DNA of 64,000 nt, from positions 186,001-250,000 of the forward strand of contig NZ_AUFT01000012.1 in the NCBI RefSeq assembly GCF_000426645.1. Reading direction: 5' to 3'. Made by a program: the position numbers and the translations under genes. The DNA is from Nakamurella lactea DSM 19367 (lineage in GTDB: Bacteria; Actinomycetota; Actinomycetes; Mycobacteriales; Nakamurellaceae). Of the stretch, positions 52,887 to 61,771 are shown one piece after another. A model generated the notes under the pieces. It saw nothing but the letters and a program-made list of their open reading frames with translations. It had not been told where the DNA came from and made no database searches. Position 1 is the first letter of the stretch; the number at the start of each line of letters is the position of its first letter.

Positions 52887-53332
52887 GAATTCCTTTCGGC
52901 GCCTGGCTATTCGTTACGTATCGTAAGTTAGCCCCTGAGGGCGGGGTCCGTCCAGAGGTTCGCGGACGCCGGCTGCCCGCGTGCCGATGCGTTGCCGGAC
53001 CGACGGCGGGAGCAGCCGTCTCAGGCCTGGATACCCGTGCTGGATCATTCGCGACTCGATCGCGATGCAGGCGAGCCCGGTGTCTTCGGGTGGAGGTATT
53101 CGGAACATATCTCATGCTTGACAAACCCAGAACCCGGCACCATGCTGGCCACCAGGCCGCGACCGGCCGTGCTCGCGGCGGAAACGCCGGCGAACTCCGG
53201 GTGGTCGGCGAACACCTCCGGCCCCATTTCCTGCAGACAGCGATGCCGCACGTCCGTCAGTCCGATTCCGGAAACGAACCACCCCGATTGCAGTCACGGG
53301 CAACGTGCCCGGGCCGAGAGGAGAACGTGGAG
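52887..53332. other. 446-bp divergent control region (peptidase operon / peptide importer)
   Basis: No gene is supported. The left end carries the peptidase-operon promoter and palindrome (52914-52926). TTGACA at 53118-53123 with CATGCT 17 bases on is a possible promoter for the importer operon. The region from 53150 to 53310 is GC-rich without clear signals, so the importer mRNA may have a long 5' leader. Confidence 0.5.
52914..52926. promoter_or_regulatory. Palindromic operator at the M20 operon promoter
   Basis: TTACG-TAT-CGTAA is a perfect 5+3+5 palindrome 28-40 bases upstream of the M20 start. Read in the direction of that gene it contains TACGATACGTAA, one base different from TACGATTCGTAA at 61724-61735 upstream of another hydrolase gene. 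TACGAT could double as the -10 hexamer, so a bound protein would block the promoter. Confidence 0.6.
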
Positions 53333-55171
53333 ATGGCAGGTTCCAATCGCAGGCTCGTGAGACGGGTCGCAGCGGCGGCCGCGAGCGTGCTGTGCGTCGC
53401 AGCCCTGGCGCTGGGAGGGCTGGCCCCCGCGGCGAGCGCCGCGTCGGAATCGACGTTGATCGTCCAGGGCGCGTCGTTCAAGAGCAACTTCAACCCGTGG
53501 ACGTCCTATGTCGAGGGCGACAAGTACATCAACACCAACATCTATCCCAGCTTGACCTATCTCGACGAGAACCAGAAGCCGGCGCCGTACCTCGCGGACT
53601 CCTGGTCCACCTCGAGTGATGGGCTCACCTGGACGTTCAAGATCCACACCGGCCTGAAGTGGAGCGACGGCCAGCCGTTGACGGCCAAGGACGCGGCCTG
53701 GACGTACAACCTGTTGATGACCAACAAGACCGCGGCGACCTCCAACGGCGCCCTGGTCACCCAGTTCGACAAGGTCACCGCGCCGGACGACGCGACGTTG
53801 GTGATCCAGACCAAGGTCCCGGTCGCCGACATGTTGTTCACCAATGCTGCCGGCGGGTCCCAACCAGGGATCCCGATCGTCCCGCAGCACATCTGGGAGA
53901 GCAAGGTCAACGACCTGGCGGCCGACTCCAACCTGACCATCCCGGTGGTCGGCTACGGTCCATGGACACTGACTGACTACAAGGCGAATCAGTACGCGAC
54001 GCTCACCGCCAACAAGGACTTCTTCCTCGGGGGGCCGAAGTACGACAAGCTGATCTACCAGCAGTACAACACGCCGGATGCGGCGGTCGCCGCGCTGCGC
54101 AGCGGCCAGTTGAACGTTGCCGGCATGACGCCGGCCCAGCGGACGGCCCTGCAGGGCGATCCGAACATCACCACCTACTCGGTGTTGGGCAGCCTGTTCC
54201 TGTCGATCGAGGTCAACCGTGGAGCGAAGACCAAGAGCGGGAAGGCGATCGGCACCGGAAACCCGTTGCTGGCCGACCCGGCGATTCGCGACGCGATCAA
54301 CTTCGGTATCGATCGGGACACGTTGGTGAAGAAGGTGCTCGACGGTGGCGGTGTCGCCAGCGCGGCGTTCCTCCCGCCGCAGTACATCGACAACTGGCAG
54401 CCGGCGGACAAGGACAAGGTGACCTTCGATCCGGCAAAGGCGAACCAGTTGCTCGATGACGCCGGGTACAAGAAGGCGGCCGACGGCTATCGCGTCGATG
54501 CGAAGACCGGAAAGCAATTGGCGTTCCGCCTGGGCACCCACAGCGACAGTGCCCAGGACGCCCAGGTCGCGGACTACTTCGTCCCCTGGATGAAGGACAT
54601 CGGGATCAAGATCACCCTGGAGCCGATGAGCTTCTCGCTGCTGAACGAGAACCTGGCAAAGGGCGACTGGGACATGCTGTTCGATCGCTGGGGCACCGGT
54701 CCGAATCCGACCTACCTGCTGTCGACCCAGACCTGCGCCACACTTCCCGACGAGGACGGCAAGAACGGCAACACCGACTCGTTCTTCTGCAACCCGGAGT
54801 TCGACAAGCTGTACGCGCTGCAGTCCACCCAGGTGGACGCGGGTGCCCGCATGCAGACGATCCAGCAGATGGTCAACATCCTGTACACCTCCGGCAACAA
54901 CCTGATCCTGTTCTACGCCAACGGGTTGTCCGGTGTGACCACCAACCAGACCAAGAACTACATGATCGGCACGGTCAACAGCGACGGAAACTATCCGCCG
55001 CAGAACGCCTTCCTGAACTGGCGCTCGGCCGAGCCGGTCGCCACCGCGGACGATTCGTCAACGAACGTCTGGCTGATCGTCGGGATCATTGTCGTGGTGG
55101 TTGTCGTGGTGGGCGGTGCCGGCACGGTGCTGATCCGGCGCAAGCGCTCGTCGACAGATGTGAAGGAATAG
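53333..55171 (+). CDS. Peptide-binding protein (family 5) with C-terminal membrane anchor
   Basis: A 612-residue SBP_bac_5 protein. It has a cleavable signal peptide (NRRLVRRVAAAAASVLCVAALALGG.., ending near ASAA, about residue 37) and no lipobox at the cleavage site. The binding domain follows (ADSWSTSSDGLTWTFKIHTGLKWSDGQPLTAKDAAW; DPAIRDAINFGIDRDTLVKKV). Unusually, the C-terminus carries a membrane segment (VWLIVGIIVVVVVVVGGAG then VLIRRKRSS), so the protein is tail-anchored instead of lipid-anchored. ATG 53333 has AGGAG 9 bases upstream. First gene of a second complete peptide importer with D-aminoacylase at its end. Confidence 0.92.
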   Translation: MAGSNRRLVRRVAAAAASVLCVAALALGGLAPAASAASESTLIVQGASFKSNFNPWTSYVEGDKYINTNIYPSLTYLDENQKPAPYLADSWSTSSDGLTWTFKIHTGLKWSDGQPLTAKDAAWTYNLLMTNKTAATSNGALVTQFDKVTAPDDATLVIQTKVPVADMLFTNAAGGSQPGIPIVPQHIWESKVNDLAADSNLTIPVVGYGPWTLTDYKANQYATLTANKDFFLGGPKYDKLIYQQYNTPDAAVAALRSGQLNVAGMTPAQRTALQGDPNITTYSVLGSLFLSIEVNRGAKTKSGKAIGTGNPLLADPAIRDAINFGIDRDTLVKKVLDGGGVASAAFLPPQYIDNWQPADKDKVTFDPAKANQLLDDAGYKKAADGYRVDAKTGKQLAFRLGTHSDSAQDAQVADYFVPWMKDIGIKITLEPMSFSLLNENLAKGDWDMLFDRWGTGPNPTYLLSTQTCATLPDEDGKNGNTDSFFCNPEFDKLYALQSTQVDAGARMQTIQQMVNILYTSGNNLILFYANGLSGVTTNQTKNYMIGTVNSDGNYPPQNAFLNWRSAEPVATADDSSTNVWLIVGIIVVVVVVVGGAGTVLIRRKRSSTDVKE

Positions 55172-55175
55172 GCAT

Positions 55176-56231
55176 TTGGCCGCATTGCGGAATGATGACG
55201 CCGCGCTGACGGCAGGGACCGACCCGGTCCCTGCCGTCAGGCGGCGGCGCAGAATCGGCTGGGGCTACTTCGGCCGTCGGGCATTGATGTCGCTCGAGAG
55301 CTTCCTGGTCACCTTGGTCATCGGGTTCATCGTGTTCTCGCTGGTGCCGTCGGACCCGGCGCAGTCGCTGGCCAGGGCGCAGTCCGTGACTCCGGAGCAG
55401 ATGGCCGATCTGCGGGCACAGCTGGGCCTGGACCAATCGATCGTCGTGCGGTTCTTCCACTTTCTCAGGAACGTCCTGACCGGGAACTTCGGCTACTCCT
55501 GGGAGTACCGGCAATCGGTGGGCAGTCTCATCGGGTCGGCCATCGGACCGACCCTGCTGCTGATGGGCACCGCGACGCTGATCTCGGTGGCTCTCGGGCT
55601 GTGGCTGGGTGTTCGAGCCGGCTGGAAGCCGGGCAGCAAGTTCGACCGGTTCTGGACCGGCACGGCCGTGACGTTGTGGTCGGTCCCGACGTTCTGGCTC
55701 GGCATGATGCTGTTGGTCGTCTTCAGTATCGGCGTCGGCCCGATTCCGAGCCTGTTCCCGGCAGGCGGGATGAGCGATCCGACAGTCGACGGGCACGGCA
55801 TCGCGCACATCCTGGACGTCGCCCATCACCTGGTGCTGCCGTGTCTCACCCTGGTCGCGGTGACTTTCGCACAGAACCTGATGATCATGCGTTCGTCGTT
55901 GGTGGACGAGTTGGGTAACGCCTATCTCACCACCGCCCGGGCCAAGGGGTTGCGAGACGCGGAGGTTCGGCAGCGCCATGCGGTGCCGAACGCCATGCTG
56001 CCGGCCATCACGGTGATCTTCCTGCAGGTGGGCGGGCTGGTCGGAGGTGCGATCGTCACCGAGACGGTGTTCTCCTGGCCGGGGCTCGGCCTGCTGGTCT
56101 ACAACGGCATCAAAATTCCCGATCTACCGCTGCTGGAAGGAACGTTCGTCATCTTCAGTGGATCCGTCATCGTGTTCAATCTGATCGCCGACCTGCTCTA
56201 CCGCGTGCTCGACCCTCGGGTGCAGGGATGA
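55176..56231 (+). CDS. Peptide ABC transporter permease (DppB type)
   Basis: A 351-residue permease. An Arg-rich N-terminus precedes the first helix (LMSLESFLVTLVIGFIVFSLVP). The first loop reads MADLRAQLGLDQSIVVRFFHFLRNVLTGNFGYSW, and the EAA loop is NAYLTTARAKGLRDAEVRQRHAVPNAML. TTG 55176 is used as start: it lies 4 bases after the previous stop with AAGGA about 9 bases upstream. The stop overlaps the next ATG by 4 bases. Confidence 0.9.
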   Translation: MAALRNDDAALTAGTDPVPAVRRRRRIGWGYFGRRALMSLESFLVTLVIGFIVFSLVPSDPAQSLARAQSVTPEQMADLRAQLGLDQSIVVRFFHFLRNVLTGNFGYSWEYRQSVGSLIGSAIGPTLLLMGTATLISVALGLWLGVRAGWKPGSKFDRFWTGTAVTLWSVPTFWLGMMLLVVFSIGVGPIPSLFPAGGMSDPTVDGHGIAHILDVAHHLVLPCLTLVAVTFAQNLMIMRSSLVDELGNAYLTTARAKGLRDAEVRQRHAVPNAMLPAITVIFLQVGGLVGGAIVTETVFSWPGLGLLVYNGIKIPDLPLLEGTFVIFSGSVIVFNLIADLLYRVLDPRVQG

Positions 56232-57163
56232 CGGACTCGGTCCCGGACGCGGTGGATGCGCGAGTAGCGGCATCCGCCCCACCCCTCGGCAGGCCGCCGG
56301 CCCGGTTCGCCGGGCTCCGCCGGCGAGCGGTGCAGTTCTTCACGATGCCGACCGGCTTCTTCGGTGCCGCCATCCTCGTCATCGTCATCGGCACCGCGTT
56401 GTTCGCGCCGCTGATCGTCTCGCCGGCCGACCTGGACGTCACCAAAGTCAGTGGGCCGTCGCTGAACCCACCGCTCGCGGGTTATCCGTTGGGCACGGAC
56501 CAGGCCGGCCGGTCGGTGCTGGACCTGGTCATCTGGGGTACCAGGTCCTCGCTGGTCGTCGGCCTGATCGCGACCGCTCTGACGGTGGTGGTCGGCACCA
56601 CGATCGGGCTCGTCGCCGGGCACTACGGTGGGTGGATCTCCCGACTGCTCATGCAGGTCACCGACTGGTTCATCGCGCTTCCGGGCCTGCCCCTGGCCAT
56701 CTCGTTGGCCGCGGTGCTGGGTCAGGGAAACGCGTCGATCATCATCGCGATCGCCGTGACGTCCTGGACCGGAACGGCGCGGCTGGTCCGCGCGCAGACG
56801 TTGGCCGTCAGCGCCCGCCCGTTCGTCGAGCGGGCCAAGGCGCTGGGAGCCGGGGACGGCCAGGTGATGCGTCGGCAGATCCTGCCCAGTGTCGTCCCCA
56901 TCGTGCTGGTCACCAGCACGCTCAAGATCGCCGATTCGATCCTGTCCGCGGCCACCCTGACCTTCCTGGGGCTGGGCAACCCGATGGACGTGTCCTGGGG
57001 TTCGATCCTCAACAGCGCGCTCGGTCAGGGCGCCCTGACCGCCGGTGCTTGGTGGTACCTGATTCCGCCTGGAGTAGCCATTCTCATCGTCGTACTCGGA
57101 TTCACCCTGTGCGGCCGGGCGCTCGAGACGATCATCAACCCGCGGACGGAGACCGCGCGATGA
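56228..57163 (+). CDS. Peptide ABC transporter permease (DppC type)
   Basis: A 311-residue permease with six helices. The family signature GYPLGTDQAGRSVLDLVIWG lies in the first external loop. The EAA loop is RPFVERAKALGAGDGQVMRRQILPSVV, and the C-terminus ALETIINPRTE is typical. ATG 56228 overlaps the DppB stop (ATGA), and its own stop overlaps the ATPase start. Confidence 0.92.
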   Translation: MTDSVPDAVDARVAASAPPLGRPPARFAGLRRRAVQFFTMPTGFFGAAILVIVIGTALFAPLIVSPADLDVTKVSGPSLNPPLAGYPLGTDQAGRSVLDLVIWGTRSSLVVGLIATALTVVVGTTIGLVAGHYGGWISRLLMQVTDWFIALPGLPLAISLAAVLGQGNASIIIAIAVTSWTGTARLVRAQTLAVSARPFVERAKALGAGDGQVMRRQILPSVVPIVLVTSTLKIADSILSAATLTFLGLGNPMDVSWGSILNSALGQGALTAGAWWYLIPPGVAILIVVLGFTLCGRALETIINPRTETAR

Positions 57164-58242
57164 GCGGCACCCACGAGCCTGCCGAGGGGGCGGGGCCAAC
57201 GCCGCCACTGCTGGAGATCTCCGACCTGCGGGTGTCCTACGAGGTCGGCAGCCGCAGCGTCAAGGCGGTTCGTGGCGTCGATCTGCTGGTGCGGTCCGGT
57301 GAGGCGCTCGGGATCGCCGGCGAATCAGGGTCCGGCAAATCGACGCTGGTGATGAGCTTCCTGCGACTGTTGCCGGCAACGGCAACCGTCACCGGCCGGG
57401 TGAGCTACCACGGCGAGGACATCCTGACGATGAACTGGGGGCGGGTGCGGGCCGTCCGCTGGGCCGGCGCCTCGATGATCTTCCAGGGCGCCATGTCGGC
57501 GCTGAATCCGGTACGGACGATCGCGACGCAGATCAGCGAGCCGATCCTGCTGCACGAGAAGGTCAGTCCCAGGACGGCACGGGCCAGGGCCGCGGGTCTG
57601 CTCAGCGATGTCGGCCTGCCGGCCACGCGCCTGGACGCGTATCCGCACGAACTCTCCGGTGGCCAGCGGCAGCGCGCGATGATTGCCATGGCCCTGGCCT
57701 GCGACCCGGATCTGATCATCGCCGACGAGCCGACCACGGCGCTGGATGTCATGGTCCAGGCGCAGATCCTGCAGCTGCTCAAGGATCTGACGGCGAACAG
57801 GTCGGTCGGGCTGGTGATGATCAGCCATGACCTGTCGGTGTTGGCCGAGGTGTGTGACCGGCTCGCGGTGATGTACGCGGGCTCGATCTGCGAGATCGGT
57901 CCGACCGGCGAAGTACGGACCGACCCCAGGCATCCGTACAGTGCCGCGCTGTTGGACGCATTCCCCGTCATCGGTGATCCGGCTTCGCGCCGGCAGCCGC
58001 GCGGCTTGCCGGGGGACCCGCCGGACGCCACCGCCACCGCGCCCGGCTGTCCCTTCGCGCCGCGCTGTGCGGTGGTGATGCCGAGCTGCGCCGATCACGA
58101 GATCGAGCTGTGGCCGGCGGGTCCGCAGCGTCAGTCGTCATGCCTGCGGGTCCTCCCGGAGTTCGCCGCCGACCGACCGAACGTCAACCAGAGACCCGAT
58201 GGCGCAATGGCATCCGTGACCGAGAGGAATCCAGGCAGGTGA
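57160..58242 (+). CDS. Peptide ABC transporter ATPase (DppD type)
   Basis: A 360-residue ATPase: Walker A GESGSGKST, Q-loop SMIFQGAMSALNPVRT (Gly where most have Asp after the Gln), signature [15 protein letters not shown], Walker B LIIADEPTTALDVMVQAQ, H-loop MISHD. The C-terminal cysteine-bearing extension GCPFAPRCAVVMPSC is present, followed by about 50 extra residues. ATG 57160 overlaps the permease stop. Confidence 0.92.
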   Translation: MSGTHEPAEGAGPTPPLLEISDLRVSYEVGSRSVKAVRGVDLLVRSGEALGIAGESGSGKSTLVMSFLRLLPATATVTGRVSYHGEDILTMNWGRVRAVRWAGASMIFQGAMSALNPVRTIATQISEPILLHEKVSPRTARARAAGLLSDVGLPATRLDAYPHELSGGQRQRAMIAMALACDPDLIIADEPTTALDVMVQAQILQLLKDLTANRSVGLVMISHDLSVLAEVCDRLAVMYAGSICEIGPTGEVRTDPRHPYSAALLDAFPVIGDPASRRQPRGLPGDPPDATATAPGCPFAPRCAVVMPSCADHEIELWPAGPQRQSSCLRVLPEFAADRPNVNQRPDGAMASVTERNPGR

Positions 58243-59288
58243 GCGCTGCAGCGATCGAGGTGCCCGGCCCGGCAGACGTCCTGGAGGCGAGGAACCTGCG
58301 GGTGACGTTCTCCTCGCGGCGGTCAGCGGCGCCCGCGCGGGCCGTCGACGACGTGAATCTGGCTCTCGGCCGGGCCGAGATCATCGCGCTGATCGGGGAA
58401 TCGGGGTGTGGGAAGAGCACGCTGGCCCGCGCGCTGGTCGGTTTGGTCAAACCGCAGGGCGGGCAGGTGATCAGCCAGGGCGCGCCGCTCAAGTACTCCA
58501 AGGCGGCGTTGCGGCAGCATCGCCGATCGGTGCAGCTGGTGCTGCAGGACCCGGCCGGAGCGCTGAACCCGCGGCACACGGTCTACGACCTGGTCGCCGA
58601 GGGGCCGAGGCTGCACGGCCTGACCGGCAACCTGTACGAGCGGGTGTGCACCGCACTGACCCAGGCCGGACTGCGCCCGCCGGAGCAATTCCTGGCCAGG
58701 TACCCGCATCAGCTTTCCGGCGGCCAGCAGCAGCGGGTCGTCATCGCCGGTGCCCTGGCGCTGGAGCCTTCGGTACTGGTTGCCGATGAGCCGGTGTCGT
58801 CGTTGGACGCCTCCGCGCGGGGGGAGGTGTTGCGGCTGCTGATCGATCTCCGCGACACCCTCGGCCTCTCGGCACTGGTGGTCAGCCACGATCTCGGACT
58901 GGCCTGGAACATCGCCGACCGGGTCGCGGTGATGTATTTGGGCCGCATCGTCGAGCTGGGAACGGTGGAGGAGGTGCTCCTGCGGCCGCAGCATCCCTAC
59001 ACCCGGGCCCTGTTGTCGATCCTTCCCGGGCGCCGCTCAGCCCAAACTCTCACCCTGTTGCAGGGCGAGGCGCCGGACCCCGCCGCCATCCCCGGCGGCT
59101 GTCGGTTCCATCCCCGCTGCCCGCTGTACGCCGAGAAAGCCGACGACCCGCGCGCCCAATGGTGTCGAGAGCGCGACCCGCAGGTGCTGCCCGCGCTGTC
59201 CGACTCGCACCTGGTCGCCTGCCATTTCGCCGCGTCGGGCGCTCCGGACAACCCCACGGCGCCCCCTGCTTCCGCGGTCGGCGCATGA
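58239..59288 (+). CDS. Peptide ABC transporter ATPase (DppF type)
   Basis: A 349-residue ATPase: Walker A GESGCGKST, QLVLQDPAGALNPRH, signature LSGGQQQRVVIAGALAL, Walker B VLVADEPVSSLDASARGE and VVSHD. The C-terminal GCRFHPRCPLYAEKADD block completes the OppF/DppF pattern. The GTG at 58239 overlaps the previous stop (GTGA), and the next gene's ATG overlaps its own stop, so transport and D-aminoacylase are translationally coupled. Confidence 0.92.
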   Translation: MSAAAIEVPGPADVLEARNLRVTFSSRRSAAPARAVDDVNLALGRAEIIALIGESGCGKSTLARALVGLVKPQGGQVISQGAPLKYSKAALRQHRRSVQLVLQDPAGALNPRHTVYDLVAEGPRLHGLTGNLYERVCTALTQAGLRPPEQFLARYPHQLSGGQQQRVVIAGALALEPSVLVADEPVSSLDASARGEVLRLLIDLRDTLGLSALVVSHDLGLAWNIADRVAVMYLGRIVELGTVEEVLLRPQHPYTRALLSILPGRRSAQTLTLLQGEAPDPAAIPGGCRFHPRCPLYAEKADDPRAQWCRERDPQVLPALSDSHLVACHFAASGAPDNPTAPPASAVGA

Positions 59289-60904
59289 CCGCGGACGCGC
59301 TGGTCGGCGGCACGCTCGTCGACGGCACCGGCGCGCCCGCGCTGCGCGGCGACATACTGCTGCGGGACGGCGTCATTGCCGAGGTCGGCGACATCGGGCC
59401 ACTGCCACCGCAGACCCGGGTCCACGACGTGTCGAACCGGTGGGTGGCGCCCGGCTGGATCGACGTTCATTCGCACGGCGACGACTCGCCGCTGTTCCCT
59501 GACCACGATGGATCAAAGGTCTTGCAGGGCATCACCTCCGAGGTGGTCGGCAACTGCGGATTCAGCCTCGCGCCGCGGACGCCCGAGCACCAGGACACCC
59601 TGAACGAACACCTGGAGCGGATCTTCTCGCCGGTCAGCTGGGACGGCAGTTCGTTCGGTGACCTGCTCAAGGTGACCGACGGGCGCGGCTATGTCACCAA
59701 CTACGCGCCGCTGATCGGGCACGGGACGCTGCGGGTGGCGGTGGCCGGGTTCCGCCCCGGTCCACTGACCGCGCCCGAGCTCCGCGCGATGCTGGAACTG
59801 ACCAGCGACGCGATGGCGGCCGGCGCCGTCGGCGTGTCCTCCGGGCTGATCTATCCGCCGGGTGCGTTCGCGGACACCGACGAACTCGTCGCGGTCGCCA
59901 CGGTGGTGCGGGAGGCAGGCGGCATCTATGCCTCGCATGTCCGGGCCGAGGGGCGCGGCCGGATGACGGCGATCCGCGAGGCCATCGAGATCGGCCGGCG
60001 GAGCGGGGTCAGGGTGCAGGTCTCCCATCACAAGGCCAAGGGACCCGAGCAGTGGGGGACCATCGAAAACTCGGTGGCCGCGGCCGAGTCCGCCCGCGCC
60101 GAGGGCATCGAGATCGGGTTCGACGCCTATCCCTACGATGCCTCCGCCACCACCCTGGCCGCCTGTCTGCCGCCCGACCTGTTCGCGCTCGACGATCTGT
60201 CGCTGCTGGCCGAACTCGCCCGCCCGCAGATCATCGACCGGCTGCGCACCGAGCTGGCCGACACCGGGTGGGACAACCACGTCCACGACAGTGGTGGGTA
60301 CCAGGGCATTCTGGTCAGCAACACCGCAGACGGCCGGTTCGAGGGGCAGACGCTGGCGCAGCTGGCGGATCGGCGCGGCACCGACGGCGCCGAGGCGCTG
60401 GTGCACGTGTTGCGCGAGGAACGGCTGCGTGCCGGGATGGTGGCCTTCGCGATGACGGACGCCGACGTGCAGACCGCGTTGCGGGCGACGTACACCGCTA
60501 TCGGATCGGACAGCGCGGCGGCCGGCAGCGGGCGGCTGGGACATCCCCGTGCCCGCGGCACGTTCGCCCGGGTATTGGGAAGGTACAGCAGGGATCTCGG
60601 GCTGTTCGGCCTCGAGGAGGCCGTTCATCGGATGACGGGCCTGCCCGCGGACTGGTTCCGACTGCAGGGGGTGGGCCGGCTTCAACGCGGGTACGCCGCT
60701 GACGTCGTGGTGTTCGATCCGGCGACGATCGCCGACCGGGCGACCTATGCCGATCCCGACAGGTATCCGGTGGGGATCGATGAGGTGTTCGTCTCAGGTC
60801 GGCATGTCGTGCAGGCGGGCGTCTTCACCGGGGCGACGGCGGGCAGGCGGTTGCGACTGGGACGGACGGCGGCGTTGGCAGCGGGCGATCCGGCCGGCCG
60901 ATGA
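59285..60904 (+). CDS. N-acyl-D-amino-acid deacylase (D-aminoacylase family)
   Basis: A 539-residue amidohydrolase. The metal site is visible as WIDVHSHGDDSPLF; the GITSEVVGNCGFSLAP block with its conserved Cys and the SHHKAKGPEQWGT and GFDAYPYDASATT blocks mark the D-aminoacylase subgroup. The C-terminus returns to the beta-sandwich (GYAADVVVFDPATIADRATY). It releases D-amino acids from N-acyl-D-amino acids or D-residue dipeptides. Because it is coupled to a peptide importer, its substrate probably enters through that transporter. The free D-amino acid could then feed the GNAT/racemase/M20 route encoded nearby. ATG 59285 overlaps the ATPase stop. Confidence 0.93.
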   Translation: MTADALVGGTLVDGTGAPALRGDILLRDGVIAEVGDIGPLPPQTRVHDVSNRWVAPGWIDVHSHGDDSPLFPDHDGSKVLQGITSEVVGNCGFSLAPRTPEHQDTLNEHLERIFSPVSWDGSSFGDLLKVTDGRGYVTNYAPLIGHGTLRVAVAGFRPGPLTAPELRAMLELTSDAMAAGAVGVSSGLIYPPGAFADTDELVAVATVVREAGGIYASHVRAEGRGRMTAIREAIEIGRRSGVRVQVSHHKAKGPEQWGTIENSVAAAESARAEGIEIGFDAYPYDASATTLAACLPPDLFALDDLSLLAELARPQIIDRLRTELADTGWDNHVHDSGGYQGILVSNTADGRFEGQTLAQLADRRGTDGAEALVHVLREERLRAGMVAFAMTDADVQTALRATYTAIGSDSAAAGSGRLGHPRARGTFARVLGRYSRDLGLFGLEEAVHRMTGLPADWFRLQGVGRLQRGYAADVVVFDPATIADRATYADPDRYPVGIDEVFVSGRHVVQAGVFTGATAGRRLRLGRTAALAAGDPAGR

Positions 60905-60924
60905 CGGGCCGGCCGGTTCGTCAC

Positions 60925-61587
60925 TCAGTCCTCGTCGACGTAGATGCTCAGCGTGCGAGTCAGCTTGCGCCGCTTGTCGATCCGCCGTCGGGCGCCCTTG
61001 GCGCTGGCGGTCGCAAGCGCCGTCAACACATGAATGGCCGCGACCACGGCGGTCGGGGAATCCTCGTCCGGCGTGTTCTCCGTCGGGACCACGACGTTCA
61101 CCGACGCGATGGAACAGATCGGTGCCTCAAGGCTGTCGGTGACCGCCACCACGGCGCCTCCGCCGGCGCGGAACTGCCGGCTGAACTCGACGGTGTACCG
61201 GCGATAGCGCTGAACCGAGAACGCGATCAGCACGTCGGTGTCCCGCAGGTCCGCCAGGATGTCCAACGGCCGGACGATCGCGCCGTCGATGAGCGTGACC
61301 TGCGACAGGCCGGCCGAAAGATCCCCGGCCAGCAAGGTCGCGTAGGCGAAGGACTTGCCTTCGCCGATGACGAATCTGCGCCGTGCCGCGACGATCAGCC
61401 CGGTGGCCCGCACGGCGGTGCCGTCCTCCTCGATCCGCTTGAACGTGTTGTCCAGGATCCGCCGCTCCCGCTCGATGATGCGGCGTTGCAGGGCCGTCGA
61501 CGCCGCCCCCCGACCGGCCGGCCGGCGAGCGGGCGCCGACGGGTCCTGATCCGTATGAGTCGTTTTCTTGGTGCGCCCTGGCATCAT
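60925..61587 (-). CDS. SIS-domain protein, RpiR-like but lacking the usual HTH domain
   Basis: A 220-residue protein. Residues about 65-200 form a SIS sugar-phosphate-binding domain (RFVIGEGKSFAYATLLAGDL, VLIAFSVQRYRRYTVEFSRQFRAGGGAVVAVTD), closest to RpiR/MurR regulators. However, RpiR proteins are about 280 residues with a 75-residue N-terminal HTH_6 domain; here only a basic, disordered-looking N-terminus (KKTTHTDQDPSAPARRP) and a short helix are present. The basic C-terminus (GARRRIDKRRKLTRTL) could contact nucleic acid. ATG 61587, or 61584, after AGGAG. It is convergent with the importer operon and divergent from the serine hydrolase gene, so it is a plausible regulator of the island. 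Confidence 0.8.
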   Translation of the reverse strand: MMPGRTKKTTHTDQDPSAPARRPAGRGAASTALQRRIIERERRILDNTFKRIEEDGTAVRATGLIVAARRRFVIGEGKSFAYATLLAGDLSAGLSQVTLIDGAIVRPLDILADLRDTDVLIAFSVQRYRRYTVEFSRQFRAGGGAVVAVTDSLEAPICSIASVNVVVPTENTPDEDSPTAVVAAIHVLTALATASAKGARRRIDKRRKLTRTLSIYVDED

Positions 61588-61723
61588 CGCGCTCCTCGCT
61601 CGGGTCTGTTGATCTCGTGGCGGCAAGATCGTGATGTATTGCACTCTAATGCATTTGCGTCGACTTGTGGCGTCGACGCGGCGGGTCACCCGGCCGTCCG
61701 AGTGGGTGCGTCACGGACAGACA

Positions 61724-61735
61724 TACGATTCGTAA
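61724..61735. promoter_or_regulatory. Palindromic element upstream of the serine hydrolase gene
   Basis: TACG-ATT-CGTA is a perfect palindrome (61724-61734) 37 bases before the ATG. TACGATTCGTAA matches 11 of 12 bases of the element in front of the M20 operon in the same orientation relative to the gene. It lies in the divergent gap between the SIS-domain gene and the hydrolase gene. Confidence 0.6.
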
Positions 61736-61771
61736 GATCCAAGCTTACCGTGCGATGACGGACAGGACGCG

